Part shown: positions 44,488 through 53,717 of the stretch, in pieces
Layout of the letters: each line of letters starts with the position of its first letter
How positions within the stretch are numbered: position 1 is the first letter of the stretch
Source: Hamadaea sp013361475
Lineage (GTDB): Bacteria > Actinomycetota > Actinomycetes > Mycobacteriales > Micromonosporaceae
Direction: 5' to 3'
DNA length: 64,000 nt
NCBI RefSeq assembly: GCF_040654195.1
Contig: NZ_JBFAHM010000011.1
Location: 248,001-312,000, forward strand
Position numbers and translations under genes: made by a program
The notes under the pieces: model-generated
What the model was told of the DNA's origin: nothing
Seen by the model: only the letters and a program-made list of their open reading frames with translations
Database searches by the model: none

Positions 44488-45512
44488 GCACCCACGACGT
44501 CGTCAGCGTCCGCGATCTGACCGTCCGCTACCGGATGCGCGGATCAGTGCGCCGCACCGAGTTCACCGCCGTCGACAAGGTCAGCTTCACCATCGGCGCC
44601 GGTCGCACCCTCGGCATCGCCGGCGAGTCCGGATCCGGCAAGAGCAGCGTCGCCCGCGCCCTCATGCGCGTCCACGACCCGGCGTCCGGCTCGGTGCACA
44701 TCGCCGGACGCGAGGTGACCACGTTACGCAGCCGCGCGCTGCAACGGTTCCGCCGCCACATGCAGATGGTGTTCCAGGACCCCTACGACTCGCTCAACCC
44801 GCGGCTGACCGTCGGCGACAACGTCGCCGAAGCACTCACCGCAGCCGCAGTGCCGCGACCCGACCACGTCCTGCGGACCCGGCAGCTGTTCGACCGCGTC
44901 GGTCTGCCCGCCGCGTTTACCGGCCGCTACCCGCATCAGCTGTCCGGCGGCCAGCGGCAGCGCGTCTCCATCGCCCGCGCGCTGGCCGTCGGCCCGCAAG
45001 TCCTCGTCTGCGACGAGGCGGTGTCCGCCCTCGACGTGTCCGTCCGCGCCCAGATCCTGAACCTGCTCAAGGATCTGCAGGAAAGCGACGGGCTGGCGTA
45101 CCTGTTCATCTCGCACGACATGTCGACGCTGCGGTTCATCGCCGACGACGTGGCGATCATGTACCAGGGCCGCATCGTCGAGCTCGGCCCGGCGGACGAG
45201 GTGTTCGCCCGGCCGCGCCACCCCTACACACGCGCGTTGATCGCGGCCATTCCCCAGCCCGGCGTCGGCCGCCGCCACCGCCGCGGCATCGTCGCCGGCG
45301 AGGCGCCCGCCGCCGGCGCGGCGCTGACCGGTTGCGCGTTCGCGCCCCGCTGCCCATTGGCCACCGAAGCCTGCTGGGCGCGGCAGCCCGAACTGACCGT
45401 CGACCGCACCGGCCACGCGGCCGCCTGCTTCCACGCCGACGCCACCGGATCACTGGCCGCCCCCGCCGGCTCGACCGGCCCGATCCCGTCGCAAGAGGGG
45501 AGGACTCCATGA
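44484..45512 (+). CDS. peptide-type ABC importer ATPase (OppF/DppF-like)
   Basis: A 342-residue ATPase: Walker A GESGSGKSSVARAL, MVFQDPYDSLNPR (Q-loop form typical of OppF), signature LSGGQRQRVSIARAL, Walker B VLVCDEAVSALDVS (Glu-Ala in place of the more common Glu-Pro) and SHDMSTLRF. The C-terminal part has CAFAPRCPLATEAC. ATG 44484 overlaps the previous stop (ATGA), and its own stop overlaps the permease ATG. It is the second ATPase of the importer. Confidence 0.92.
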   Translation: MSTHDVVSVRDLTVRYRMRGSVRRTEFTAVDKVSFTIGAGRTLGIAGESGSGKSSVARALMRVHDPASGSVHIAGREVTTLRSRALQRFRRHMQMVFQDPYDSLNPRLTVGDNVAEALTAAAVPRPDHVLRTRQLFDRVGLPAAFTGRYPHQLSGGQRQRVSIARALAVGPQVLVCDEAVSALDVSVRAQILNLLKDLQESDGLAYLFISHDMSTLRFIADDVAIMYQGRIVELGPADEVFARPRHPYTRALIAAIPQPGVGRRHRRGIVAGEAPAAGAALTGCAFAPRCPLATEACWARQPELTVDRTGHAAACFHADATGSLAAPAGSTGPIPSQEGRTP

Positions 45513-46426
45513 CCGCGCCACCCGCCGTCGCCCCACCGGCGCCCGCCCAGACACCTGCCGCCGCACCGGCCGGGTTCCGCCGGGTCCTGCGCAGCCTGCG
45601 CCAGGACAAACCCGCGCTCATCTCCATCGTCCTGCTGGTTCTGCTGGCAGCCGCCGCGATCGGCGCGCCGCTGCTGGCCGCGCACTCGCCCCTGGCGACC
45701 TATCCCGAAGGACTCGCGGCCAACGGCGCACCGATCGGACCGGGCCACGGCTTCCCGCTCGGCACCGACCCCAACGGCCGTGACGTGCTGGCCCGGCTGC
45801 TGTACGGGGCACGCGTCTCGCTCGTCATCGGCATCCTCGCCAACGGGCTGGCCACCGTCCTCGGCGTGGTCGTCGGGCTCAGCGCGGGCTACCTCGGCGG
45901 GTGGGTCGAGACGATCCTCATGCGACTGACCGACGTCATCATGTCGTTCCCGATCCTGCTGTTCTGCATCGCGCTGATCGCCGTGACCGGGCCCAGCGAA
46001 CGCAACGTCGTCATCGTCATCGCGCTGATCTACTGGACGACGCTGGCCCGCATCGTGCGCAGCCAAGTCCTGTCGCTGCGCGAACGGGAGTTCGTGGTCG
46101 CCGCCCGCACCCTCGGGCTGTCCCACTGGCGGATCATGCGCAAGCACCTGTTCCCGCACCTCGTGCCGACCATCATCGTGTACGCCACCCTCGGCGTCGC
46201 CTCGTCGATCCTCATCGAGGCGTCGCTGTCGTTCCTCGGCGTCGGCGTGCCCGTCCCGACCCCGTCCTGGGGACAGATGATCGAGCAGGGCAAGGAGTAC
46301 TTCCAGATCGCGCCGTGGCTGCTGTTCGCACCCGGTGTCTGCCTGATCCTCACCGTGCTCGCGTTCAACCTCGCCGGCGACTGGCTGCGCGACCTCCTCG
46401 ACCCGACCGCACCGGAGCGCCGCTGA
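45509..46426 (+). CDS. peptide-type ABC importer permease (OppC/DppC-like)
   Basis: A 305-residue permease with a Pro/Ala N-terminal tail, then about six transmembrane segments. FPLGTDPNGRDVLARLLYGARVS is the OppC N-terminal signature, and EFVVAARTLGLSHWRIMRKHLFPH is the EAA loop that docks the ATPase. GAGGGGAGG ends 5 nt before ATG 45509, inside the end of the upstream gene. Its stop overlaps the next ATG by one base (TGATG). It forms a heterodimeric pore with the next permease. Confidence 0.92.
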   Translation: MTAPPAVAPPAPAQTPAAAPAGFRRVLRSLRQDKPALISIVLLVLLAAAAIGAPLLAAHSPLATYPEGLAANGAPIGPGHGFPLGTDPNGRDVLARLLYGARVSLVIGILANGLATVLGVVVGLSAGYLGGWVETILMRLTDVIMSFPILLFCIALIAVTGPSERNVVIVIALIYWTTLARIVRSQVLSLREREFVVAARTLGLSHWRIMRKHLFPHLVPTIIVYATLGVASSILIEASLSFLGVGVPVPTPSWGQMIEQGKEYFQIAPWLLFAPGVCLILTVLAFNLAGDWLRDLLDPTAPERR

Positions 46427-47352
46427 TGAGCCGGTTCCTGCTTCGCCGCATCCCGCAGGCGATCGTCGTCCTCTTCGGCGTCGTGACCCTCGCCTTCCTG
46501 CTGACCCACGTCGTGCCGGGCGACCCCGCGCGGCTGATCGCCGGACCCAACGCCAGCGCCGCCACTGTGGCGTCCATCCACCACGAGCTCGGCCTGGACC
46601 GCAGCCTGGCCTACCAGTACGGCAAATTCCTGCTCGGCCTGCTGCACTTCGACCTCGGCACCAGCTTCGCGTTGCAGAACACCCCGGTCGCCTCGGCGAT
46701 CCTGCGGGCGTTGCCGGTCAGCGCGGCCCTCGCCGTCCTCGGCGTGCTGTGGGAGGCGATCCTCGGCATCCCCGTCGGCATCATCGCCGCCTACCGGCCG
46801 GGCCGGCTCGCCGACCGGGCCACCACGCTCGCCTCGCTGGTCGGACTGTCCGCACCGCCGTTCTGGGTCGGCCTGCTGCTGCTGTACCTGCTGGCGTTCA
46901 AGTTCAACCTCTTCCCGCTGTCCGGCTACGAGGCGCCCTACATCAACTACCTGATCCTGCCCAGCTTCACCCTCGGTCTCGGCGGGGCCGCCTGGTACGC
47001 CCGCCTGACCCGCACCAACATGCTCGAAGCGCTGCGCAGCCCGTACGTGCAGATGGCCCGAGCCAAGGGCATGCCCGAACGGGTCGTGCTGCTGCGGCAC
47101 TGCCTGCGTAACGTCCTCAGCCCGCTGCTGACCATGCTCGGCATGGACCTCGGCTACTTCCTCGGCGGGGTCGTCGTCATCGAATCGGTGTTCGGCCTGC
47201 CGGGCGTCGGCAAGCTCACCTTCGACGCGATCGGCACCCTCGACGTCCCCATGATCACCGGCGCGGTGCTGTTCGCCGCCTTCTTCATCGTCGTCATGAA
47301 CCTCCTCGTCGACCTCGCGTACGCGCTGGTCGACCCCCGGGTCCGCCGCTGA
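46426..47352 (+). CDS. peptide-type ABC importer permease (OppB/DppB-like)
   Basis: A 308-residue permease starting MSRFLLRRIPQAIVVLFG, the OppB hallmark, followed by VVPGDPARLIAGPNAS, HELGLDRSLAYQYGKFL and the EAA loop QMARAKGMPERVVLLRHCLRN. About six helices. The order binding protein, ATPase, ATPase, OppC, OppB differs from the E. coli opp order (A-B-C-D-F) but is known in other clusters. It is last of the transporter genes; 33 nt separate it from the Gfo/Idh gene. Confidence 0.92.
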   Translation: MSRFLLRRIPQAIVVLFGVVTLAFLLTHVVPGDPARLIAGPNASAATVASIHHELGLDRSLAYQYGKFLLGLLHFDLGTSFALQNTPVASAILRALPVSAALAVLGVLWEAILGIPVGIIAAYRPGRLADRATTLASLVGLSAPPFWVGLLLLYLLAFKFNLFPLSGYEAPYINYLILPSFTLGLGGAAWYARLTRTNMLEALRSPYVQMARAKGMPERVVLLRHCLRNVLSPLLTMLGMDLGYFLGGVVVIESVFGLPGVGKLTFDAIGTLDVPMITGAVLFAAFFIVVMNLLVDLAYALVDPRVRR

Positions 47353-47385
47353 TCGCGGACCGCTCAACCGAAAGGAACACCCCCC

Positions 47386-48507
47386 ATGAGTGACAAGCTG
47401 CGCGTGGCAGTGGTCGGCGCCGGCCGCTGGGCCCAGCGCGCCCACATCCCCGGCTGGCAGCGCGACCCCCGCGTCGAGGTCGTCGCGCTGGCCGACACCG
47501 ACCCCGCCGTCGTCGCCGAGGCCGGCGCCCGCTTCGGCGTCGCCAAGCTGGTCACGGACTACCGCGAACTGCTCGACGACCCCAGCATCGACGTCATCGA
47601 CGTGGCCACGGCCAACCGGGCCCACTTCGAGATCTCCGCCGCCGCCCTCGACGCCGGCAAGCACGTCCTGTGCGAGAAGCCGGTGCACCACGACAACCGG
47701 CAGACCCGGGCGCTGGCCGAACTGGCCCGCACCAAGGGCCTGAAGACCAAGCTCGGCTTCACCTTCCGATACGCCCCGGCCGTCCAGTACGCCAAGCACC
47801 TGATCGACACCGGCTTCGTCGGCACCCCGTACATCTTCAACGGCTACGAGCAGAACAGCCAATGGATCGACCCGGCCACCCCGATGCGGCAGGTCAACCC
47901 CGACGCCGACCCCGAGGTGCTCGCGACCTCGTCGATCGAAGGCTACGGCGCGCCGATCATCGACATCATGCACTGGTGGACCGGCGGCGCCCTGACTTCG
48001 GTCGTCGGCACCATGCGCAACTTCGTGCCCGAACGGATGGTCCGCGACACCGGTCTGATGCAGCGCCTCAACATCGACGACGGCGACATGTGGATCGGCG
48101 AGTTCGACAACGGCGTCCTGGCGTCCATCCAGTCGTCGTATGTGACCGTCGGCAACTTCCCCGGCATCGAGGCGCGCATCTTCGGCTCCGAAGGGGCCAT
48201 CATCGTCCGGCTGGTCGAAGAGTTCGGCATCTGCCAGACCATCAAGACCGCCACCAAGGGCTCGGTCGAGTTCGTCGAGCAGCAGATCCCACAACAGTTC
48301 TTCCCCGAAGGCGGCCACTCCCGCGAGGACTGGGACTTCCTTTTCTACTCCAACCTGTGCGCCGACTTCGCCACCGAGATCCTGTCCGGCAGCGACGTCA
48401 ACCAGGGCGACTTCGCCCAGGGCGCGCTCGTCCAGGAGACCATCAACGCCTTCGAGAAGTCCTTCCGTGACCGGGCCTGGGTCTCGTTCCCGCTGGAGGA
48501 GGCGTGA
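47386..48507 (+). CDS. Gfo/Idh/MocA-family oxidoreductase
   Basis: A 373-residue dehydrogenase: VAVVGAGRWAQRAHIPGW is the Rossmann loop, VLCEKPVHHD the EKP motif that places the catalytic Lys, and YGAPIIDIMHWWTGG the D-x-x-x-H region. Family members act on sugars, inositols, opines or trans-dihydrodiols. In this context it may oxidise the non-peptide part of the imported compound. AAAGGAA precedes ATG 47386, and GTGA links it to the TldD gene. Confidence 0.9.
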   Translation: MSDKLRVAVVGAGRWAQRAHIPGWQRDPRVEVVALADTDPAVVAEAGARFGVAKLVTDYRELLDDPSIDVIDVATANRAHFEISAAALDAGKHVLCEKPVHHDNRQTRALAELARTKGLKTKLGFTFRYAPAVQYAKHLIDTGFVGTPYIFNGYEQNSQWIDPATPMRQVNPDADPEVLATSSIEGYGAPIIDIMHWWTGGALTSVVGTMRNFVPERMVRDTGLMQRLNIDDGDMWIGEFDNGVLASIQSSYVTVGNFPGIEARIFGSEGAIIVRLVEEFGICQTIKTATKGSVEFVEQQIPQQFFPEGGHSREDWDFLFYSNLCADFATEILSGSDVNQGDFAQGALVQETINAFEKSFRDRAWVSFPLEEA

Positions 48508-49979
48508 GCGCCCACGACTGGGGGACGCTGGGCGACGACACTGCCGCCCGGCGCATCCTCGAGACCGCCCTCGACACGGTGCACCAGCGCGTCCAGTACG
48601 CCGACGCCCGGCTGATCGAATGCGAGGAACTGCGGTCCTACGCCCAGCTCGGCGCCGACCCCGACGAGCGGATCGAACAGAACATCGGCATCGGCGTACG
48701 CGTGCTCGTCGACGGCCAGTGGGGCTTCGCCGCCCGGCCGCTGGCCGCCGACGGCGACGCCGCCGCGGCGGCCCGGCAGGCGTACGCCTCCGCCCAGGCC
48801 CTGGCCGGCACCGGCAAACGAGTCGACCTGCCACCGCAGGAACCGGTCAGCGGCCGCTACGAAACCGAAGTCGACCACGACCCGTTCACGGTCGGCACCG
48901 CCACCCGGCACGAGCTGCTGGCCGCCTGGCTGGCCGCCGCCGCAGCGCCCGCCGAGGTCGCCGCCGCGCAGGCCGGCGTCAACGCCAAGCGGCAGCACCG
49001 CCACTTCGCCAACACCGAAGGATCCCGCCAGCATCAGCATCTGATGGAGACCGGCGCCATGCTGATGGTGACCGCCGCCGGTCACGGCGACGTGCAACGC
49101 CGCAGCTACCCGAACTCCTTCCACGGCAACACCGCCGGAGCGGGCTGGGAGTATCTGGCCGGACTGGCCATGCTGGACAACGCCGCCCGGGTGGGGGAGG
49201 AGGCAGTCGCCCTGCTGACCGCCCCCGCCGCCCCGCGCGGGCACGCCGACGTGATCATCGGCGCTCAGCAGGTGTCCCTGCAGATCCACGAATCGGCCGG
49301 GCACGCCCTGGAACTCGACCGGATCCTCGGCGATGAGGCCAACTACGCGGGCACCTCGTTCATCCGACCCGGTGACGTCGGCTCGCTGCGATACGGCTCC
49401 GACGCGGTCACCATCGCCTCCGACCCGACCAAGCCCGGCACCCGCGGCAGCTTCGCCTTCGACGACGAGGGAACTCCGGCCCGCCGGGCGGCCCTCATCG
49501 ACCGGGGCGTCGTCCGCAGCACGTTGTCCACACGCGACTCCGCCGCCCGCGCCGGGCTCGCGCTCACCGGCGCGGCCCGCTCCGACGGCTGGGCGTACCT
49601 GCCGGTCTGCTTCTCCACCCACGTGTACCTGGAACCGGGCGACGGCGGCAGCCTCGACGAGCTGCTCGACCGGCTCGGCGACGGCTACTACATCGACGAC
49701 AACCGCAGCTGGTCGATCGACAACCAGCGGCTCAACTTCCAGTTCGGCACCGAGGTCGCGTACGAGGTGAAGGGCGGCAAGCGAGGCCGGCTGCTCAAGA
49801 ACTTCTCCTACGGCGGCGTCACCCCCCAATTCTGGGGATCGGTCGAGGCGGTGGCCGGGCCGCAAGAGTTCCGCGCCTTCGGCTACCCCTGCGGCAAAGG
49901 CGAGCCCAAGCAGTGGGGCTTCCTCAGCCACGGCGCCTCACCCATGTTGGTACGCGACCTGCGGATCGGAGTGGCCTGA
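48504..49979 (+). CDS. TldD-like metalloprotease subunit
   Basis: A 491-residue PmbA/TldD-family protein. YADARLIECEELRSYAQLG and GIGVRVLVDGQWGFAARP form the N-terminal TldD domain. HESAGHALELDR gives the zinc motif HExxxH with His262, Glu263 and His267; the third ligand, usually a Cys near the end, may lie in the FGYPCGKGEPKQW segment. TldD with TldE degrades short, unstructured or modified peptides (as in microcin B17 and CcdA processing). Placed after a peptide importer, it should cleave the imported peptide. Confidence 0.9.
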   Translation: MSAHDWGTLGDDTAARRILETALDTVHQRVQYADARLIECEELRSYAQLGADPDERIEQNIGIGVRVLVDGQWGFAARPLAADGDAAAAARQAYASAQALAGTGKRVDLPPQEPVSGRYETEVDHDPFTVGTATRHELLAAWLAAAAAPAEVAAAQAGVNAKRQHRHFANTEGSRQHQHLMETGAMLMVTAAGHGDVQRRSYPNSFHGNTAGAGWEYLAGLAMLDNAARVGEEAVALLTAPAAPRGHADVIIGAQQVSLQIHESAGHALELDRILGDEANYAGTSFIRPGDVGSLRYGSDAVTIASDPTKPGTRGSFAFDDEGTPARRAALIDRGVVRSTLSTRDSAARAGLALTGAARSDGWAYLPVCFSTHVYLEPGDGGSLDELLDRLGDGYYIDDNRSWSIDNQRLNFQFGTEVAYEVKGGKRGRLLKNFSYGGVTPQFWGSVEAVAGPQEFRAFGYPCGKGEPKQWGFLSHGASPMLVRDLRIGVA

Positions 49980-51364
49980 TGCGTACGCCCGAATTCCTCC
50001 CCCCGGTCGCGCCGGACGGCCTGCTGGAACGCCTCAGCACGACCGCCGCATCCACCCACGCCGACGCAGTCGAGATCACGCTGCTCGGCCGCGCCGGTGA
50101 ATACACCCGATTCGCCGGCGGCCGGGTCCACCAGCCGCAAGACATCGTCGAAACCCAGTACGCCGTCCGCGCCGTCGTGGACGGGCACGCCGCCCGGGCC
50201 GCCACCGGCACGATCGGCGGGCTGACCGGCGCGGTGACCGCAGCGGTCAAAGCCGCACAGGCGCTCGCCCAGGCGGCCGACCGGCCCGGCAACGCCACGG
50301 TGGCGACCCCGTCGGCCTTGCCCGACGCCACCCTGTGGCACGACGACACCGCCGCGTTCGACGCCGGAGCACGAGCAGCCGCAGCCGGCCACGCGATGCG
50401 CGAAGCCGACCAGGCCGGCGGGCACGCGGCCGGCATGTTCGGCCGCGCGCTGACCCAGATCGCCGTGGTCACCTCCAGCGGCGTGGCCCACCACGCCCTG
50501 GCCACCGAGGCGATCGGCTCGCTCACCGCGACCATCGCCGACGGCACTTCCCACTGGATCGACCTGCACCGGTCGTGCGGCGCCCTCGACCTGACCGCCA
50601 GCGTCGACCGCACGGTCGCCGAGGCCGTCGCGGGACAGAACCGCATCCCGGTGCCCGACGGCCGATACACCATCGTCCTGGGGCCGCAGGCCGCCGGTGA
50701 ACTCCTGGGCTTCCTGGAAGCGGCAGGCTTCTCCGGCGAACTCGCGGCGGCCGGCGTCGGCCTGGTCGCGCGACGAGCGGGGCAGCAGGTCGCCTCCCCG
50801 CTGGTCACCGTCGCCGACGACGCCACTGCCGCGGTCGGGCTGCCGATCGGGTTCGACATGGAAGGCACGCCCAAGCGCCGGGTACCGCTGCTGACCAACG
50901 GCATCGTGGGAGAAGCGGTCACCAACCTCGCCACCGCCAAAGCCCTCGGCACCAGCTCGACCGGGCACGCCCACATCGCGCGGGAAGAGGTCCCGGCGCC
51001 GGTGGCGGCGAACATCGTCATGGACGCCGGAGACGCCACCGAGGCGCAGCTGATCGCCGGCGTCGAACGCGGCATCTACGTGCAGCGGTTCTGGTACACC
51101 CGGCTCGTCGACCGGCTGACGGCCACCATCACCGGCGTCAGCCGCGACGGCTGCTTCCTCATCGACAACGGGCAGCTGGCCCAGCCGGTCGCCGGAGCCC
51201 GGTTCACCCACTCCATCCTCGACTTCCTCGCCACCGTCGACGGCATCGGCGCGGCACGCCGCTCCCAACCCGTGATGAACGTCTGGAACGGCGCCGTCAC
51301 CGCACCGGCCCTGCGCGGCCACGGCTTCCGCTTCGGCGCCGCCAAGATCGAGGAGACACGATGA
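49979..51364 (+). CDS. TldE/PmbA-like partner subunit
   Basis: A 461-residue PmbA/TldE-family protein. AGEYTRFAGGRVHQPQDIVETQYAVRAVV is the N-terminal domain; the part corresponding to the metal site shows no HExxxH, as expected for the non-catalytic TldE partner. SAPNIVM-like ending is replaced by VAANIVMDAGDATEAQLIAG, and GIGAARRSQPVMNV lies near the C-terminus. It should form the TldD/E heterodimer with the preceding protein. TGATG overlap upstream, ATGA overlap downstream. Confidence 0.88.
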   Translation: MRTPEFLPPVAPDGLLERLSTTAASTHADAVEITLLGRAGEYTRFAGGRVHQPQDIVETQYAVRAVVDGHAARAATGTIGGLTGAVTAAVKAAQALAQAADRPGNATVATPSALPDATLWHDDTAAFDAGARAAAAGHAMREADQAGGHAAGMFGRALTQIAVVTSSGVAHHALATEAIGSLTATIADGTSHWIDLHRSCGALDLTASVDRTVAEAVAGQNRIPVPDGRYTIVLGPQAAGELLGFLEAAGFSGELAAAGVGLVARRAGQQVASPLVTVADDATAAVGLPIGFDMEGTPKRRVPLLTNGIVGEAVTNLATAKALGTSSTGHAHIAREEVPAPVAANIVMDAGDATEAQLIAGVERGIYVQRFWYTRLVDRLTATITGVSRDGCFLIDNGQLAQPVAGARFTHSILDFLATVDGIGAARRSQPVMNVWNGAVTAPALRGHGFRFGAAKIEETR

Positions 51365-52212
51365 TCAGGACCAACAAGGACCGGCTGGTCACCCAGATCC
51401 TGGCCGGCGAAGTGTGGCCGGCCCTGGCCGACCGGCACGGCTACAAGGTCGACGCCGACGGCACACCCATCCTCCTACCCGGCATGGGTGGCGTCACCCT
51501 CGGCGTGCACCCCGGCGACCCGGCCACCGGCTACGCCGCCGACCACCTCGAACCCGGCCTGTCCGTCCGCGCCCGCGACGGCGGCGCCAACATGGCGCTG
51601 CAGTTTCTCAGCTGCGTCGGCAACGTCGTCACCGTGCGTACCGGGCCGGCGGCCGGCAAGACCGGCAAGGTGATCGGCCAGCACGCGTACGTGCTCGTCG
51701 ACCTCGCCGAGGAGGATCTCGCCGAGATCACCACGGGTGACGTGGTCACCGTCGCCGCCCGGGGGCAAGGGCTCAAGCTGCTCGATCATCCCGCGATCGT
51801 GGCCAAGAACCTCGATCCCGACCTGCTCGACCGGCTACCGCTGCGTACGCTGCCCGACGGCCGGCTCGAAGTCGGCGTCGCCGCCCGTGTGCCCGCCGCC
51901 GCCGTCGGCGCAGGCTCCGGCATGGTGTCGGAGTTCGCCAACACCGACCTCATGGGCGCCTACGCCGGCCAGGGCGACGACCTGTCGCTCGGCCTGGAGA
52001 CGCTGCGCATCGGCGACCTCGTCGCGATCTCCGACGCCGACCACCGCTTCGGCCGCGGCTACCGGCCCGGCTACCTGACGGTCGGGGTGATCAGCACCGG
52101 CCACTGCCGGCTGTTCGGCCACGGCCCAGGGCCCAGCACGATCCTGTCCGGCCCGGCCGACAGCTTCCACATCGTCGACAACCCCGACGCCAACCTCGGA
52201 GGAATCCTGTGA
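51361..52212 (+). CDS. DUF4438-domain protein, copy 1
   Basis: A 283-residue protein of the DUF4438 type, whose function is unknown to me. MIRTNKDRLVTQILAGEV opens it. Recurring elements are LPGMGGVTLGVHPGDPATGYAADHLEPGLS, LQFLSCVGNVVTVRTGPAAGKTGKVIG, FANTDLMGAY, RIGDLVAISDADHRFGRGYRPGY and LFGHGPGPSTILSGP. The many Gly/Asp/His residues suggest a metal or anion site. Cytoplasmic, no signal. ATGA and GTGA overlaps with TldE and the second copy tie it to the same pathway. Confidence 0.85.
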   Translation: MIRTNKDRLVTQILAGEVWPALADRHGYKVDADGTPILLPGMGGVTLGVHPGDPATGYAADHLEPGLSVRARDGGANMALQFLSCVGNVVTVRTGPAAGKTGKVIGQHAYVLVDLAEEDLAEITTGDVVTVAARGQGLKLLDHPAIVAKNLDPDLLDRLPLRTLPDGRLEVGVAARVPAAAVGAGSGMVSEFANTDLMGAYAGQGDDLSLGLETLRIGDLVAISDADHRFGRGYRPGYLTVGVISTGHCRLFGHGPGPSTILSGPADSFHIVDNPDANLGGIL

Positions 52213-53051
52213 CACCGGTGGCGATGAACCTGGCCGGAGTGATCGAGACCCCGACCATGCCGGCCTCCCCCTACCTCATCGACGTCGACGGCCGCCCCTA
52301 CGTGCCGCTGGCCGACTCGGGCGTCGTCCTCGGCGTACACCTGGGGGACGGGGTTTTCGATCATGACGCGGACCATGCCGCGCCCGGCCTCACCCTGGCC
52401 CACGCGGACCAGGCGGCCCGGCATGCCCTCACCGCGTTCGCCTGCTTCGGCAACCACGCGACCGTGCGTTCCGGGGCCGCCGCCGGCGCGACCGGGTTCG
52501 TGCTCGGCAAACGCGGCGAGGCAGGCCGGGTCATCGTCGTCTTCCCCGACGACGTGCTCGCGCGGCTCACGCCCGGCGACGCGGTCACCGTCCGCGCCGC
52601 CGGTCAGGGCGCACAGCTGCCCGGGGTGGACCTGCTCAACGCGGATCCAGACGCGCTGGGGCTGCTTCCGCTGACCGTCGGCCCCACTGCGGTTCAAGCG
52701 ACGGTACGCGCAACGGTGCCGTCGGCGCTGGCCGGTAACGGCATCGGCCGGCCGGCGCAGATGTGGGACATCGACCTCCAGGTCACCGCCGAGACCGCCG
52801 CCGCGGCCGGCCTGGCAGGACTGCGGCTGGGCGACCTCGTCGCCGTCGACGACCTCGACGTGCGGCACAACGCCGGTTATCGTCGCGGATTTCGCACCGT
52901 AGGATTGATCGTGCACGGCGGGAGCCCCCAGCCCGGCCACGGCCCTGGAATGATGCCCATCCTCTGCGGACCGGCCGACCGCCTGCCCGTGACGATCACC
53001 GGAGACACCCTGCCCATGCTCACCCCCGACGACCTACACTTCCGGCCATGA
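52209..53051 (+). CDS. DUF4438-domain protein, copy 2
   Basis: A 280-residue paralogue of the preceding gene with the same landmarks: LADSGVVLGVHLGDGVFDHDADHAAPGLT, FACFGNHATVRSGAAAGATGFVLG, MWDIDLQVTAE (in the place of FANTDLMGAY), RLGDLVAVDDLDVRHNAGYRRGF and QPGHGPGMMPILCGP. The clear divergence but full-length conservation suggests a heteromer or two related substrates rather than a recent duplication. Overlaps both neighbours by 4 nt. Confidence 0.83.
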   Translation: MTPVAMNLAGVIETPTMPASPYLIDVDGRPYVPLADSGVVLGVHLGDGVFDHDADHAAPGLTLAHADQAARHALTAFACFGNHATVRSGAAAGATGFVLGKRGEAGRVIVVFPDDVLARLTPGDAVTVRAAGQGAQLPGVDLLNADPDALGLLPLTVGPTAVQATVRATVPSALAGNGIGRPAQMWDIDLQVTAETAAAAGLAGLRLGDLVAVDDLDVRHNAGYRRGFRTVGLIVHGGSPQPGHGPGMMPILCGPADRLPVTITGDTLPMLTPDDLHFRP

Positions 53052-53710
53052 CCGATCCAGCGACCGTCCTGCACAGGTCCCTGCCGGAGAATGTCTACCT
53101 CCTGCTGCGGCGCCGGATCCTCAACAACGACTTCGCCGCCGGGCAGCGGCTGATCGAGATGAACCTCGCCGAAGAGCTGGGGGTCAGCCGTTCCACCGTG
53201 CGGGAGGCACTGCGGCAGCTGTCCGTCGACGGCCTGGTCGACATCTCGCCCCGCCGCCACAGCGTCGTCACGCGGATGGCCTATGAGGAGATCCGGGACG
53301 CCTGCTACGCCCGGTTCGTCCTGGAGGCCGGCGCCGCCCGCAGCGTCGGCGAGCGCCGCACGATGCTCGGGCAGATGGAGGCCGTCCTCGACCGGATGCG
53401 CGCCGCCGCCGAGGACGGCGACGTGGCGAGCATGGTCGACCTCGACACCGAGTTCCACGGCTGCATCATCGACGCCTCCGGGCGGCACCGGCTCGGCTCG
53501 CTGTGGCGGATGCTCGACGCGCAGATGGGTGCGCTCATGCGCTCCTCGATCGACCGTCAGCACATCGACCTCGGTGAAGCCGTGCGGCGGCACCAGCTCG
53601 TCATCGACGTGTTCGGCCGGGGAGACATCGACCAGATCGTCGCCACGCTCGAAGAGCACTACCTCGGCACGGTCGACGACATGGCGCAGGCAGGCGTGCT
53701 CGGCGACTGA
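53048..53710 (+). CDS. GntR-family transcriptional regulator, FCD subfamily
   Basis: A 220-residue regulator: winged helix-turn-helix LRRRILNNDFAAGQRLIEMNLAEELGVSRSTVREALRQLSVDGLVDI (16-64, written here in parts), then an all-helical FCD domain with the metal-site pattern DLDTEFHGCIIDASG (Asp, His), RHQLVIDVF and EEHYLGTVDDM (His). It likely represses the operon from the 37805-37830 palindrome until a pathway acid binds the FCD pocket. ATG overlaps the DUF4438 stop (ATGA), so it is the fifteenth and last gene. Confidence 0.92.
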   Translation: MTDPATVLHRSLPENVYLLLRRRILNNDFAAGQRLIEMNLAEELGVSRSTVREALRQLSVDGLVDISPRRHSVVTRMAYEEIRDACYARFVLEAGAARSVGERRTMLGQMEAVLDRMRAAAEDGDVASMVDLDTEFHGCIIDASGRHRLGSLWRMLDAQMGALMRSSIDRQHIDLGEAVRRHQLVIDVFGRGDIDQIVATLEEHYLGTVDDMAQAGVLGD

Positions 53711-53717
53711 CACCGAA

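Noticed and set aside
37849..53710. The 15-gene operon as an integrated mobile island
   Set aside because: No integrase, tRNA, direct repeats or composition change at its borders; the MFS and NPCBM neighbours look ordinary.
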